Assembly (NCBI GenBank): GCA_016208105.1 | Contig: JACQYS010000031.1 | Span: 62,001-126,000, forward strand | Direction of reading: 5' to 3' | From: Desulfovibrio sp. | GTDB taxonomy: Bacteria; Desulfobacterota; Desulfovibrionia; Desulfovibrionales; Desulfovibrionaceae | DNA length: 64,000 nucleotides | In this document: piece after piece, positions 27,796-37,425 of the stretch | Position numbering within the stretch: position 1 is the stretch's first letter | Layout of the letters: every line of letters starts with the position of its first letter | Made by a program: the position numbers and the translations under genes | Notes under the pieces: generated by a model | Told to the model about the DNA's origin: nothing | The model's input: the letters and a program-made list of their open reading frames with translations, nothing else | Database searches by the model: none

Positions 27796-30700
27796 ATGAA
27801 TTTCCCCGGAGTGTTCATCAAACGGCCGGTGGCCACCACGCTCCTTACCCTGGGACTGGTGCTGGCCGGGATAATAAGCTTTACGCTGCTGCCGGTATCT
27901 CCCTTGCCCAGGGTGGATTTCCCCACCATCTCCGTGAACGCGGGTTTGCCCGGAGCCGATCCGGAGACCATGGCCACCTCGGTGGCCGCGCCCCTGGAAC
28001 GGCAGTTCGGGCGCATAGCCGGGGTCACGGAAATGACCTCCACCTGCTACCGGGGATCGGCCAGCATCACCCTGCAGTTCGACTTGAACCGCAACATCGA
28101 CGGCGCGGCTCGCGAAGTCCAGGCCGCCATCAATGCGGCCCGAAGCCAGCTGCCTCCGAACCTCCCCAACAACCCCACCTATCGCAAGATCAACCCGGCC
28201 GACGCGCCCATCCTCATCTTATCGCTCACCTCGGACACCGTGAGCCGTTCACGCATGTACGACGTGGCTACCACTATCCTGCAGCAGAAGCTCTCCCAGG
28301 TGGATGGGGTGGGGCAGGTGTTCGTGGGGGGCGGCGCGCTGCCGGCGGTGCGGGTGGAACTGAACCCGGCCGCCCTGTCGCGGTACGGGATCAGCATGGA
28401 GACCGTGCGCGGAGTGTTGGCCACCACCAACGCCAACCGGCCCAAGGGCCAGCTGGCCGATGAGGAGACCTCGCGCGAGATAGACACCAACGACCAGCTA
28501 CGAAAGGCCGCCGAATACGAACCGGTGGTCGTGGCCTACCGTTCGGGCGCGGCAGTCAAGCTCGCGGACGTGGCCGAGGTGAAGGATTCCGTGGAGGACG
28601 TGCGCACCCTGGGCCTGGTGAACTCCACTCCGGCGGTGATGATCATCGTTTCGCGCCAGCCCGGGGCGAACATCATCGAGACGGTGGACAATGTACGGGC
28701 CCTCATGCCTCAGTTGGAGGCCAATCTGCCCGAGGGAGTGAAGTTCTCCGTGGTGATGGACCGCAGCCCGCCGATTCGGGCTTCACTGGCCGAGGTGGAG
28801 ATCTCTTTGGTAGTATCGTGCCTTTTGGTGGTCCTGGTGGTGTTCGTGTTCCTGCGTACCCTCCGGGCCACGGTTATCCCCGGAGTGGCCGTGGTGGCCT
28901 CGCTTATCGGCACGTTCGGGGTCATGTATCTTCTGAACTACAGCCTGGACAACCTCTCGCTCATGGCGCTTACCATCGCCACAGGGTTTGTGGTGGACGA
29001 CGCCATCGTGGTGCTGGAGAACATCACAAGCCACCTGGAGCGCGGCCTTTCGCCCTTTGATGCGGCCATGCGCGGTGCCAAGGAGATCGGTTTCACGGTG
29101 GTCTCCATGAGCCTGTCCCTGGTGGCGGTGTTCATCCCAATCCTGCTCATGGGGGGGGTGGTTGGAAGGCTGTTCCGTGAATTCGCCATGACCCTTTCGG
29201 CGGCCATCTTCATCTCTATGGTATTGTCGCTCACCACAACGCCCATGATGTGCGCGGCGCTCCTAAAAATCGGCCGTCAAGAAGGGCGGGGTGCCTTCCA
29301 ACGTGTGAGCGAAATTTTTTTTGACAAGGTCCTTGGTTTCTATGAGCGCAGCCTGCGCTGGGCAATCAGGCGGCGACGGTTGATGCTCGGGCTCACCGTG
29401 GTCGCTGTTGTCCTGAATGTCGTGCTGTACGGTATGGTCCCCAAGGGGTTCTTTCCCCAGCAGGATACCGGCAGGCTGGCTGGGTCCATCCAGGCAGCCC
29501 AGGACATCTCCTTCCAGGAGATGTCCAAGAAGCTCGCGGCGGTGGTGGAAATCATCAGGAAAGACCCCGACGTTGAATACGCCTTGGGTTTCACCGGCGG
29601 CGGGGGGGGAGGCGGCGCCACCACCAACACGGCACGCATGTTCGTGGCGCTCAAGCCTTTCGGCCAGCGCAAGAGTTCTGCGGAGCAGGTGGTGGGCAGG
29701 CTCCGGGGAAAGCTGTCCCAGATACCGGGAACCCCGGTGTTCCTCCAGCCGGTGCAGGAACTGCGCGTTGGAGGGCGGCAAAGCAACGCCCTCTACCAGT
29801 ATACTCTGCAAGGGGAGAGCTTCCAGGATGTGAACGCGAGCGCTCCGCTCATGATGGCCAGGATGCGCGAGCTGCCCCAGGTGACCGACGTCAACAGCGA
29901 CCAGCAGGACAAAGGCCTGCAGACAAAGCTGGTCATCGACCGGGCAACGGCTTCGCGCCTGGGCATCAACGTCCGTCTGGTGGACAACATCCTCTACGAC
30001 GCCTTCGGGCAGCGCCAGGTATCGGTCAACTACACACTGCTCAACCAGTACCATGTGGTCATGGAAGTGGACCCCAGATTCTGGCAGAGCCCGGAGAGCT
30101 TGAAAGACATTTATGTTCCTTCATCCAAGGGCGACATGGTGCCCCTTTCGGCCATCGCCCATTTCGAGCAAGCGTCCACGTCACTGGCCGTGAACCACCA
30201 GGGTCAATTCCCATCCAGCACGATAGCCTTCAACCTGGCGCCCGGAGTGTCCCTGGGGCAGGCGGTTGAAGCCATCCAAACTGCCGCCCGGCAGGTGGGG
30301 CTGCCTCCCGGTGTGCAGGGGACTTTCCGGGGCACGGCCCAGGCCTTCAAGGATTCGCTGAGCAACCAGCCTCTGCTCATCCTGGCGGCCTTGGTGGCGG
30401 TCTACATCGTCTTGGGCGTACTCTACGAAAGCTATGTACATCCGGTCACGATCCTCTCCACACTGCCCTCCGCGGGTGTGGGCGCGGTGACAGCGCTTCT
30501 CGTGACAGGTATCGACCTCTCGGTGATAGCCATTATTGGCATCATCCTGCTCATAGGGATAGTGAAGAAAAACGGCATCATGATGGTGGACTTTGCTTTG
30601 GATGCCCAGCGGGGAGAGGGCCTGCCCCCGGACGAGGCCATTTTTCAGGCCTGCCTGAAACGCTTCCGGCCCATCATGATGACCACCATGGCCGCGCTTC

Positions 30701-30909
30701 TTGGCGCCCTGCCCCTTGCCCTGTCCTCAGGCGCGGGCTCGGAGCTACGCAAGCCGCTCGGCGTTTCGATCATCGGTGGATTGATTGTGAGCCAGCTGCT
30801 CACTCTGTACACCACCCCGGTGGTGTACTTGTACTTAGACCGCTTCAGGGTCTGGGTTGCACGCCGCAAAGAAGAAAAACAGATGTTGGGCAGTGGAGGG
30901 GTCGTCTGA
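27796..30909 (+). CDS. RND multidrug efflux transporter (MdtC-like)
   Basis: A 1037-aa RND pump paralogous to the preceding one. The start is placed at ATG 27796 (MNFPGVFIKRPVATTLL), five bases after the previous stop; the open frame further upstream lies inside the mdtB-like gene. TM4 relay [13 protein letters not shown] and C-terminal [16 protein letters not shown] are present. A run of glycines (FTGGGGGGGATT) in the second periplasmic loop is characteristic of this copy. Together with the adaptor and the first pump it forms a three-gene mdtABC-like operon. Confidence 0.92.
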   Translation: MNFPGVFIKRPVATTLLTLGLVLAGIISFTLLPVSPLPRVDFPTISVNAGLPGADPETMATSVAAPLERQFGRIAGVTEMTSTCYRGSASITLQFDLNRNIDGAAREVQAAINAARSQLPPNLPNNPTYRKINPADAPILILSLTSDTVSRSRMYDVATTILQQKLSQVDGVGQVFVGGGALPAVRVELNPAALSRYGISMETVRGVLATTNANRPKGQLADEETSREIDTNDQLRKAAEYEPVVVAYRSGAAVKLADVAEVKDSVEDVRTLGLVNSTPAVMIIVSRQPGANIIETVDNVRALMPQLEANLPEGVKFSVVMDRSPPIRASLAEVEISLVVSCLLVVLVVFVFLRTLRATVIPGVAVVASLIGTFGVMYLLNYSLDNLSLMALTIATGFVVDDAIVVLENITSHLERGLSPFDAAMRGAKEIGFTVVSMSLSLVAVFIPILLMGGVVGRLFREFAMTLSAAIFISMVLSLTTTPMMCAALLKIGRQEGRGAFQRVSEIFFDKVLGFYERSLRWAIRRRRLMLGLTVVAVVLNVVLYGMVPKGFFPQQDTGRLAGSIQAAQDISFQEMSKKLAAVVEIIRKDPDVEYALGFTGGGGGGGATTNTARMFVALKPFGQRKSSAEQVVGRLRGKLSQIPGTPVFLQPVQELRVGGRQSNALYQYTLQGESFQDVNASAPLMMARMRELPQVTDVNSDQQDKGLQTKLVIDRATASRLGINVRLVDNILYDAFGQRQVSVNYTLLNQYHVVMEVDPRFWQSPESLKDIYVPSSKGDMVPLSAIAHFEQASTSLAVNHQGQFPSSTIAFNLAPGVSLGQAVEAIQTAARQVGLPPGVQGTFRGTAQAFKDSLSNQPLLILAALVAVYIVLGVLYESYVHPVTILSTLPSAGVGAVTALLVTGIDLSVIAIIGIILLIGIVKKNGIMMVDFALDAQRGEGLPPDEAIFQACLKRFRPIMMTTMAALLGALPLALSSGAGSELRKPLGVSIIGGLIVSQLLTLYTTPVVYLYLDRFRVWVARRKEEKQMLGSGGVV

Positions 30910-30985
30910 AGCGTAAAGGCTTTGCGGACACTGGCTAGAGTATTTCCGGTGGGGATGAAAACAGCCGGGATGGTTCTGTCCCGCG

Positions 30986-31732
30986 CTACCCTGACGCACC
31001 TCCGGCAGCCACCTGATTGCAGTAGTTCAGGAACTTTCTCGCTTCCAAAAAATCTGGATTCAACTCCAAGGCTTCAGTAAGCCGCTTCTTGCAATTCTCG
31101 TAGTCTTTCTTGTCGAAATGGACCCTGGCCAGGTTGAACATGATGTGGTCGTCGTCCTGGTTGATTTCAAGGGCCTTTTCGAGAAACGAGGCCGCCTGGT
31201 CGTAATGGCCGTTCTTACGCAGCTTGACGCCGAAAGAGTTCAGCCGCTCCCTGTTCTCGAGGTTGAAGGCGTCCTCGAGGCCCATCAGGACCTTCAACAC
31301 CTTGAGGAGTTTCTCGAATTCGTTTTTTTCCGTGTAGACCTCGCCCAGACCGTAGTTGGCCTGGACGTTCAGGTCGTCGATCATGAGGGCCTTGATGAAT
31401 TCTTTCTCAGCTGCATCTAAGTCCCCGTCCTTGAGGTACTCTTCGCCCTTGGTGACTTTTTCATACAAGGACTTGAGCGCCGGGACCGTGTTTACCTGGT
31501 AGTAGCTCGGTTCTGGCGTGTACTCGGCCAGGAATTTCTCGCTGGGCACACTCTCTCGCAGTCCTGATGGAACATGGTATATGTTGAGAGGCTGAACGTC
31601 GAAATTGTCCTGCTCCAGCTGACGGGCGAACCAGTAGGTGACCTTCGTGTGTTGGGCCTTTGTTGTGCCGGTTCCGACTCGTATTCCCCTGCGGTGGGAG
31701 TACACTCCAAGAATGATCGGGTATTCAGCCAT
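30986..31732 (-). CDS. TPR-repeat protein
   Basis: A 248-aa protein with an N-terminal domain I do not recognise (about 1-85, starting MAEYPIILGVYSHRRGIRVG) and tetratricopeptide repeats from about 95 to 240, e.g. YLKDGDLDAAEKEFIKAL and HYDQAASFLEKALEIN. The ATG at 31732 follows a GGAGG about ten bases away. It lies 98 bases downstream of a PAS kinase on the same strand. Likely a protein-protein scaffold in the same signalling route; no enzyme motif is visible. Confidence 0.8.
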   Translation of the reverse strand: MAEYPIILGVYSHRRGIRVGTGTTKAQHTKVTYWFARQLEQDNFDVQPLNIYHVPSGLRESVPSEKFLAEYTPEPSYYQVNTVPALKSLYEKVTKGEEYLKDGDLDAAEKEFIKALMIDDLNVQANYGLGEVYTEKNEFEKLLKVLKVLMGLEDAFNLENRERLNSFGVKLRKNGHYDQAASFLEKALEINQDDDHIMFNLARVHFDKKDYENCKKRLTEALELNPDFLEARKFLNYCNQVAAGGASG

Positions 31733-31830
31733 GGTCGAACAATCCTCCGGTTCAGCAAACAAGCCCGATGGAGCAGAGGTATCTTCCGAATATGGCAATG
31801 TCCAGCACACCGTGGGTCTGCGATGGCGCG

Positions 31831-34761
31831 TTATGTCTGCGAAGCGGCGCGGTCTCCGAGGGAGGTTGGTTGCTGGAACAGGGGCAGGCGGATGGTGAAG
31901 GTGGTTCCTTCACCTGGTTCGGAGTCCACGTGGATGGTGCCTTTGTGGTTGGAGGTGATGATGAAGAAGGACACCGAAAGGCCAAGGCCCGTTCCTTCTC
32001 CGGGAGGCTTGGTGCTGAAGAAGGGTTCAAAGACCCTGCGCCTTACTTCTTCGGGCATTCCTGGGCCGTTGTCTGAAATATCGATCCTGGCAAAGCCGTC
32101 TTCGCGTCTGGTGCGCAGGATGATTCGTGGGGAAGGGCTGCCCTGTAGGCGTTCGCGCATGGCCTGGGCTGCGTTGCGCAACAGGTTCATGAAAACCTGT
32201 TCGATCTGAGTGGCTGTGCAGGGAACGGGCGGGAGGTTGGGGTCATAGTCCGTGGTGATCTCGATCTTGCGGAAATCGTAGCTTTTTTTGAGGTCATAGT
32301 CCGTGGAACAGAGCTCAACGGATTTGTCGAGCAGCTTGTCCACGGCTACGGGAGCCCGGCGTGATTCGCTCTTGCGGCTGAATTCAAGCATGCTGGCCAC
32401 GATATGAGCGGCCCTGATGGCCGATTCGCGAACGTTTCTCATCAAAGTAAGAATTTCGCGCTTGCTCAGGTATTCGCGTAAGCTTTCAAGCGTACAGCCG
32501 GCTTGGGCCGCAGCGGTCTGGTTGGCTTGCGAGTCGGCTTCCAGCCGGCCCAGGATCACCTGAGTGCTCTGGACGATGCCGCCAAGAGGATTGTTGATCT
32601 CGTGGGCCATGCCGGCGGCCAGGCCGCCCACGCTCATCATTTTTTCCGTCTGGACCATCATGTCCTCGATCCTGGTCCTCTCTGTTACGTCTTCAATGAT
32701 GATGGCCGTCTGGCCAAGCTCACCCGCATTGAGCGGGTAGATGTGGATGTCTGTGAGCAGGGTGGTATCCAAGGAGGGAAAACTGGCTTTCTCCAAGAAG
32801 AGCGTCCGGTTCTCCTGGCGAACACATTCAAGTTCTTCCTCGGTGACTGGCAACAGGGGGAGCACTCTGGACAGAGGTGAACCGAGGGCTTCTTGCGCGG
32901 CTTTGCCGCTCAGAGATTGCGCACTCCGGTTGAATAAAGTGATGTTGCCCTGGGCATCCAGGGCAATCACCGCTGAAGGCATGGAATCCAGGATGTCTTT
33001 GGTGAGCCTATGAGAGGCCTGGAGGGCGGCCTCCATGCGCTTGCGATCGGTTATGTCGCTTACAATGCCGACCAAGCCTTCCACGATCCCGTGAGGGCCC
33101 TGCAGTCTTCTGGTTCCCAAATGTCCCCAGAACACGGTTCCATCAGCCCGCAGGTATTGTCGCTCGATGAACAAGGAGTCTCGTTCACCCTGGATGAGCG
33201 CTTGCATTCGGGCCATTCCCACTTCACGTTCGTCAGGCGGGAGCAGCTCAAGGTAGTTCATCCCGGCAAGTTGTTCCGGCGGATAGCCGAACAGCTCCGA
33301 CATCTTGGTGTTAGCCATGACCATCTGGCCTGCTATGTCCACCAAGAATATGGATGACGGGGATGTATCGAAGATGACCCGAAGACGCTCCTCGTTTCTG
33401 CGCAGAGCCTCTTCGGCGCGTTTTCGTTCGGAGATGTCCCGGAATATCCCCTCAACACCAAGGACTTTCCCCCCCGGGTCGCGATAGAGCGCGCTGCTGG
33501 TGGAAACAACCACTGTGGAACCGTCTTTTCGTTTAAGCTCCACTTCGTAGTCGCTCACTTTGCCGTCAAGCTGGAGCAATTCCAGAAAGGCAGCCCTCTT
33601 TTCCGGTTGAGCCCAGTACTGCTCGTTGGGACGGCCAAGAAGCTCGGTATCGGATTCATAGCCCAAGAGCCGTGCGCCAGAAGGGCTGACCATGATGAGC
33701 CTGCCATGGTCGTCGGTTCTGTACAGGACATCCGAAATGTTTTCGATGGCTGAGCGATAGCGTTCTTCGCTTTCCCGTAGGGCTATCTCAGCCCTCTTTC
33801 TCTCCGTGATATCGATGCCAATGCCCGTGAAATAGTTTTTCCCTTCAATCGAAAGAGGCACGGCCGTGAAATAGAACAGGACTTTCGTGCCGTCCTTGCG
33901 TTGGAGATGCCCTTCCGACTCGGAGTAGCCGTCCGTGGCGATCCGGGCCACCGCGTTGCTTATCTTTTCAATTTCCTCGGGGTCGTCCTTGTACCAATCG
34001 AGCAGGTGCATGCGGGAGAGCTCTTCGCTGGTGTAACCGGTAAGTTCTTCATGTTTCTTGTTCCAGCGGATAAGCTTCCCCTGGTCATCGTAGAGGTAGA
34101 AAAGCCCTGGGATGCTATCCATGACGGCATCGGTGAAAGCTTTTTCTCGCAGGACTTCCTCTTGGATTCTCTTCCGGTCGTCTATGTCATGGATGGAAAC
34201 AATGACTACGTCCTGCGAACCGATGCGAGCGAACCGGATGTTTACATCCACCCAAAACTCTCTGCCTTCACGGTTTTTTGACAGCCACTCGAAGCGTTGG
34301 GGACCTTCTTCCATGGCCCGGCGCATCCAAAATTCGCCATCGGCCTGACTGTAGGGCGGTCGTCCGGAACTCAGGGCGCCTACGTCCAAGCGGGTAATCT
34401 CTTCGCGGGTATAGCCGAAAATCTCGCAGGCTCGCTGGCTTACGTCCAGAATAGTCCCGTTTTTGACGTCATGGATGAAGACGGCATCGCTGACGGAGTC
34501 GAAAATGGTACGGAAGCGGGTCTCGCTCTCTTCAAGAGCATGTATCTGGTTGGAAATTTTGGCATCGTGGCGGCTTAGCGCCAAGAGCAGAAGAAGAGAC
34601 GTGACAGCCACGAAGAACCAGCCTTTGAGAGTGCTGACCCAGAGCAACACATCAGGCTGGCTCGAGAAGAGTCCGCTCGCGGCTCTGTCGGAAAAGAGTA
34701 TCCAGCATGCGCTGAAAAACGCATACGAAAGCACGATGAACGTGGGTCTGGGCTTCTTCAA
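31831..34761 (-). CDS. Membrane-bound PAS-sensor histidine kinase (five PAS domains)
   Basis: A 976-aa kinase. Two N-terminal TM helices (about 8-30 and 42-63) precede five PAS/PAC modules, each ending in a D-I-x-x-R-K-R linker (e.g. DIDDRKRI, DITERKRA, DISERKRA, DITDRKRM), then HisKA with GMAHEINNPLGGIVQ and an HATPase (NLLRNAAQAM, DNGPGMPEE, GTGLGLSV). There is no receiver domain. The start is TTG, well supported by AGGAG six bases upstream and no other start for more than 100 codons. Signal and partner unknown. Confidence 0.9.
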   Translation of the reverse strand: MKKPRPTFIVLSYAFFSACWILFSDRAASGLFSSQPDVLLWVSTLKGWFFVAVTSLLLLLALSRHDAKISNQIHALEESETRFRTIFDSVSDAVFIHDVKNGTILDVSQRACEIFGYTREEITRLDVGALSSGRPPYSQADGEFWMRRAMEEGPQRFEWLSKNREGREFWVDVNIRFARIGSQDVVIVSIHDIDDRKRIQEEVLREKAFTDAVMDSIPGLFYLYDDQGKLIRWNKKHEELTGYTSEELSRMHLLDWYKDDPEEIEKISNAVARIATDGYSESEGHLQRKDGTKVLFYFTAVPLSIEGKNYFTGIGIDITERKRAEIALRESEERYRSAIENISDVLYRTDDHGRLIMVSPSGARLLGYESDTELLGRPNEQYWAQPEKRAAFLELLQLDGKVSDYEVELKRKDGSTVVVSTSSALYRDPGGKVLGVEGIFRDISERKRAEEALRRNEERLRVIFDTSPSSIFLVDIAGQMVMANTKMSELFGYPPEQLAGMNYLELLPPDEREVGMARMQALIQGERDSLFIERQYLRADGTVFWGHLGTRRLQGPHGIVEGLVGIVSDITDRKRMEAALQASHRLTKDILDSMPSAVIALDAQGNITLFNRSAQSLSGKAAQEALGSPLSRVLPLLPVTEEELECVRQENRTLFLEKASFPSLDTTLLTDIHIYPLNAGELGQTAIIIEDVTERTRIEDMMVQTEKMMSVGGLAAGMAHEINNPLGGIVQSTQVILGRLEADSQANQTAAAQAGCTLESLREYLSKREILTLMRNVRESAIRAAHIVASMLEFSRKSESRRAPVAVDKLLDKSVELCSTDYDLKKSYDFRKIEITTDYDPNLPPVPCTATQIEQVFMNLLRNAAQAMRERLQGSPSPRIILRTRREDGFARIDISDNGPGMPEEVRRRVFEPFFSTKPPGEGTGLGLSVSFFIITSNHKGTIHVDSEPGEGTTFTIRLPLFQQPTSLGDRAASQT

Positions 34762-34894
34762 GTTCCTCTCCTGGGAGATTCCATACAGGTAGCTGCAGGG
34801 AATGCTTTTTACAAGTGGGAGACCTCGAAAAAGGGGAATCCATTGTCATGCGAACTCGCACAACAAAAGCAAAAGGCACAGAGAAGATGGCTGG

Positions 34895-34923
34895 TTGACA
34901 GCTCACGGCGGATGTGGGTAAGC
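34895..34923 (+). promoter_or_regulatory. Candidate leuA promoter
   Basis: A perfect TTGACA (34895-34900) stands 17 bases before a poor -10 (GTAAGC at 34918-34923, with TGG just before it). If used, transcription would start at about 34930, almost at the ATG of the leucine-rich leader peptide (34931), which would then be leaderless or nearly so. Confidence 0.35.
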
Positions 34924-34930
34924 AAACCCC

Positions 34931-34996
34931 ATGGCCTGGAACACCCATTCCCTGTCCTCCTGCCTTCTTCTGCTACTGCCCCCCGCGGGCAAATAA
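34931..34996 (+). CDS. Leucine-rich leader peptide upstream of leuA
   Basis: A 21-codon frame starts with ATG at 34931 and ends with TAA at 34994-34996. Codons 12-16 are five Leu codons in a row (CTT CTT CTG CTA CTG, 34964-34978) and codon 8 is a sixth Leu. It lies 85 bases before leuA, the classic place for an attenuation peptide. CTCCTGC (34957-34963) just before the Leu run is fully complementary to GCAGGAG (35067-35073), the leuA ribosome site. Two exclusive hairpins can form between them (35031-35045; 35010-35018 with 35042-35050). No hairpin with a T-run is seen, so control may act on translation. Confidence 0.65.
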   Translation: MAWNTHSLSSCLLLLLPPAGK

Positions 34997-35081
34997 ACAG
35001 TTTTTCATTCTTCCCCCGTATTCGTGTCCACCCGCCAAAGGCGGGGAAAGTTATTGATTCAGCAACGCAGGAGAAAGGCTC

Positions 35082-36779
35082 ATGCAGCCCACCACCCCAG
35101 GAAAATACCGTCCTTTTCCCCAGGTTCCACTTTCCAAGAGGACTTGGCCGGACAAGATCACGTCGCATGCTCCGGCCTGGCTTTCCACCGATCTGCGAGA
35201 CGGCAATCAGGCGCTGTTCGAACCGTTGGACCCGGCCAGCAAAATGCGCCTCTTCGAACTGCTGGTGAAGGTGGGGTTCAAGGAGATCGAGGTGGCCTTC
35301 CCGTCCGCCTCCCAGACCGACTTCGACTTCGTTCGCGCCCTGATAGAGGGAAACAAAATCCCGGGAGACGTTACCATCTCCGTGCTCAGTCAGTGCCGTG
35401 AGCATCTGATCAGGCGGACCATGGAGTCCCTGGTGGGAGCCCGCAGGGCCATCGTCCACATCTATGCCGCCACGGCCCCGGTATTCATGAAAACGGTGTT
35501 TGCCAAGACGCCGGAGGAAGTGGTTGAGATGGCTGTTTCCTCCGTGAAACTGGTGAAGGAACTCGCCGGCGAACAGCCTGGGACCGAATGGGTTCTCGAA
35601 TTCAGCCCCGAAAACTTTTCTTCCTCCGAACTCGGCTTCGCCCGCGACATCTGCGACGCTGTGGCCGAAGCCTGGGGAGCGTCCCCGGCCAACAAGCTCA
35701 TCGTGAACCTTCCGGCTACCGTGGAGCTGGCCACGCCCAATGTGTTCGCGGACCAGATCGAGTGGATGTGCGGGCAGCTCAAGCATAGAGAGAGCATGAT
35801 CGTCAGCGTGCACACGCATAACGACAGGGGGACGGCTGTCGCTGCCGCGGAGTTGGCCCTGTTGGCTGGGGCCGACCGTGTCGAGGGCTGTCTCTTCGGC
35901 AACGGCGAGCGCACCGGGAATGCGGATCTCGTGACCATGGCCCTCAACCTCTACACCCAGGGGATCGATCCCGGGTTGGACTTCTCGGAGCTGGAAAAGA
36001 TTGCCAGGGCCGCAGAGGAACTCACAGGCCTGCCTATCCATGCCCGGCATCCCTATGCGGGTGACCTTGTCTTCACGGCCTTTTCCGGCTCCCACCAGGA
36101 CGCAATCAAAAAAGGCATGGAGGCCCGCAAGCAGGGAGATGTCTGGGAGGTGCCGTACCTCCCAGTTGATCCGGAAGATCTCGGGCGCGGTTACGACTCC
36201 ATCGTCAGGGTGAACAGCCAGTCAGGCAAGGGCGGAGTTGCTTACCTGATGGAGACTGCCCACGGGATGGTGATGCCCAGGCGGCTTCAGGTTGAGTTCT
36301 CTGGCGCGGTGCAGCGCCATGCCGATTCCAAGGGCGGCGAGATTACGTCTCAGGAGCTCTGGGTCCTTTTCGAGAGCGAGTATCTGAAGCTCAAAAAACC
36401 TATCCTCTACGCCGGGCATCATCTTTTCGAGCGCGGCAAGGGACAGGGCATCAGCCTGACTGTTGGAGTGGACAAGAAGACCTTCGGCCTTTCCGGCAAG
36501 GGCAACGGCCCGATCGACGCCGCGGTGCATGCCCTCGGGTTGCCCATCACCCTGCACTCCTACGAGGAGAGGGCCATAAGCCAGGGCGCGGACGCCAAGG
36601 CGGTCGCCTTTGTGGAAGTGTCCATGGAGGGAGTCAAGGGCATGACCTTTGGCGTGGGAATCCACGAGAATATCGTCACCGCCTCCATCAAGGCGGTGAT
36701 GAGCGCGGTGAACCGCGTTTTGGGAATGGGCTCCAAGGAACTGCGGACGGCTCTGCTCGCAAAGCTGCAAGAAGAGTAA
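35082..36779 (+). CDS. leuA: 2-isopropylmalate synthase (LeuA type 2)
   Basis: A 565-aa enzyme that condenses acetyl-CoA with 2-oxoisovalerate, the committed step to leucine. STDLRDGNQALFEP at about residues 35-48 and HTHNDRGTAVAAAELALLAGADRVEGCLFGNGERTGN-type region at about 245-282 (metal and catalytic residues) are as in the family. The last about 120 residues (VAFVEVSMEGVKGMTFGVGIHENIV) form the LeuA dimer domain where leucine binds. Length matches the type 2 (yeast/Actinobacteria-like) enzyme, not the shorter E. coli type. AGGAG lies eight bases upstream of the ATG. It appears monocistronic. Confidence 0.95.
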   Translation: MQPTTPGKYRPFPQVPLSKRTWPDKITSHAPAWLSTDLRDGNQALFEPLDPASKMRLFELLVKVGFKEIEVAFPSASQTDFDFVRALIEGNKIPGDVTISVLSQCREHLIRRTMESLVGARRAIVHIYAATAPVFMKTVFAKTPEEVVEMAVSSVKLVKELAGEQPGTEWVLEFSPENFSSSELGFARDICDAVAEAWGASPANKLIVNLPATVELATPNVFADQIEWMCGQLKHRESMIVSVHTHNDRGTAVAAAELALLAGADRVEGCLFGNGERTGNADLVTMALNLYTQGIDPGLDFSELEKIARAAEELTGLPIHARHPYAGDLVFTAFSGSHQDAIKKGMEARKQGDVWEVPYLPVDPEDLGRGYDSIVRVNSQSGKGGVAYLMETAHGMVMPRRLQVEFSGAVQRHADSKGGEITSQELWVLFESEYLKLKKPILYAGHHLFERGKGQGISLTVGVDKKTFGLSGKGNGPIDAAVHALGLPITLHSYEERAISQGADAKAVAFVEVSMEGVKGMTFGVGIHENIVTASIKAVMSAVNRVLGMGSKELRTALLAKLQEE

Positions 36780-36814
36780 GCAGGTCTGGCCTGCTAAGAA
36801 TGAGTGAGCATCGC

Positions 36815-36836
36815 GGGCCGCCTTTCGGGGCGGCCC
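36815..36836. terminator. GC hairpin after leuA
   Basis: Arms GGGCCGCC (36815-36822) and GGCGGCCC (36829-36836) form a perfect 8-bp stem with a six-base loop between the convergent leuA and an 81-aa gene. Only a short T-rich tail (GTCTGGTTT) follows, so it is a weak but likely bidirectional terminator. Confidence 0.6.
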
Positions 36837-36843
36837 GTCTGGT

Positions 36844-37089
36844 TTAGTTCAGCCAGGGTTCGAAAAGTTTGTGAACCTCGCGCATTTCAGCTTCCATCTC
36901 TGCGAAAGAAGGCTTCTGCACAGGGTGACGAGTGATGATGGTCTGGCGGACGATCATGGCGAACTCGTCCCAGCGGGCTGAGCCATAGAGCTCCGAGAGC
37001 AGGAAGAAAGCTTCCTTGCGGATTTCCGGGTCGTTCAAATCCTTCTTTTCTCCAGCGAAAAAGCTTTTGACCTTTTCAACCCATTCCAT
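36844..37089 (-). CDS. Hypothetical protein (81 aa)
   Basis: A small soluble, mostly helical acidic protein (MEWVEKVKSFFAGEKKD..., ending HKLFEPWLN). It has a strong AGGAGG site six bases before its ATG, which makes it a real gene. I recognise no domain. It is divergent from the DUF2092 gene and convergent with leuA. Confidence 0.75.
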   Translation of the reverse strand: MEWVEKVKSFFAGEKKDLNDPEIRKEAFFLLSELYGSARWDEFAMIVRQTIITRHPVQKPSFAEMEAEMREVHKLFEPWLN

Positions 37090-37343
37090 TGCAAACCTCC
37101 TGGGAAGTCAGTCCCGTTCCAATCCGCCGGAAAGGGCGGCGGAACAACTCCCCGCTATTTGGGGTACACCGTCCGGCAGTATCTCTGGCACCAATCCCGG
37201 TCCGCATGCGCTGGCCGGGGCAACCAGTGTCAGTATTATTCCATACCTGATCACCGAACCCGCCGGGAAAATCGGGTCCGGGCAGAGTTGATAAATACAT
37301 GGTAGCAGCGAGAAATCAATACGCTTCCCGCGCCTTTCCAGGC

Positions 37344-37373
37344 TTGACGGGAGGCGCGTATGGAAAGCATATA
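37344..37373 (+). promoter_or_regulatory. Candidate promoter for the DUF2092 gene
   Basis: TTGACG (37344-37349) is followed after 18 bases by CATATA (37368-37373), in an AT-rich patch 50 bases before the ATG at 37426. The rest of the 336-nt divergent stretch from 37090 shows no further clear signal. Confidence 0.35.
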
Positions 37374-37425
37374 TTTCCAATACCCCGCAGATCCAACCGG
37401 ATATCCATGCCACGAGGAGGCACAC

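Noticed and set aside
29605-29635. Frameshift at the poly-Gly tract of the second RND pump
   Set aside because: The frame stays open across the GGC/GGG run and both flanks match the RND family, so it is a real Gly stretch.
23123-30909. TolC-like outer-membrane factor belonging to the RND operon
   Set aside because: No such ORF exists in or next to the operon; the pump must use a channel encoded elsewhere.
37090-37425. tRNA or small RNA gene in the divergent region
   Set aside because: No cloverleaf with a TTCRANY loop or CCA-like end was found here or in other gaps.
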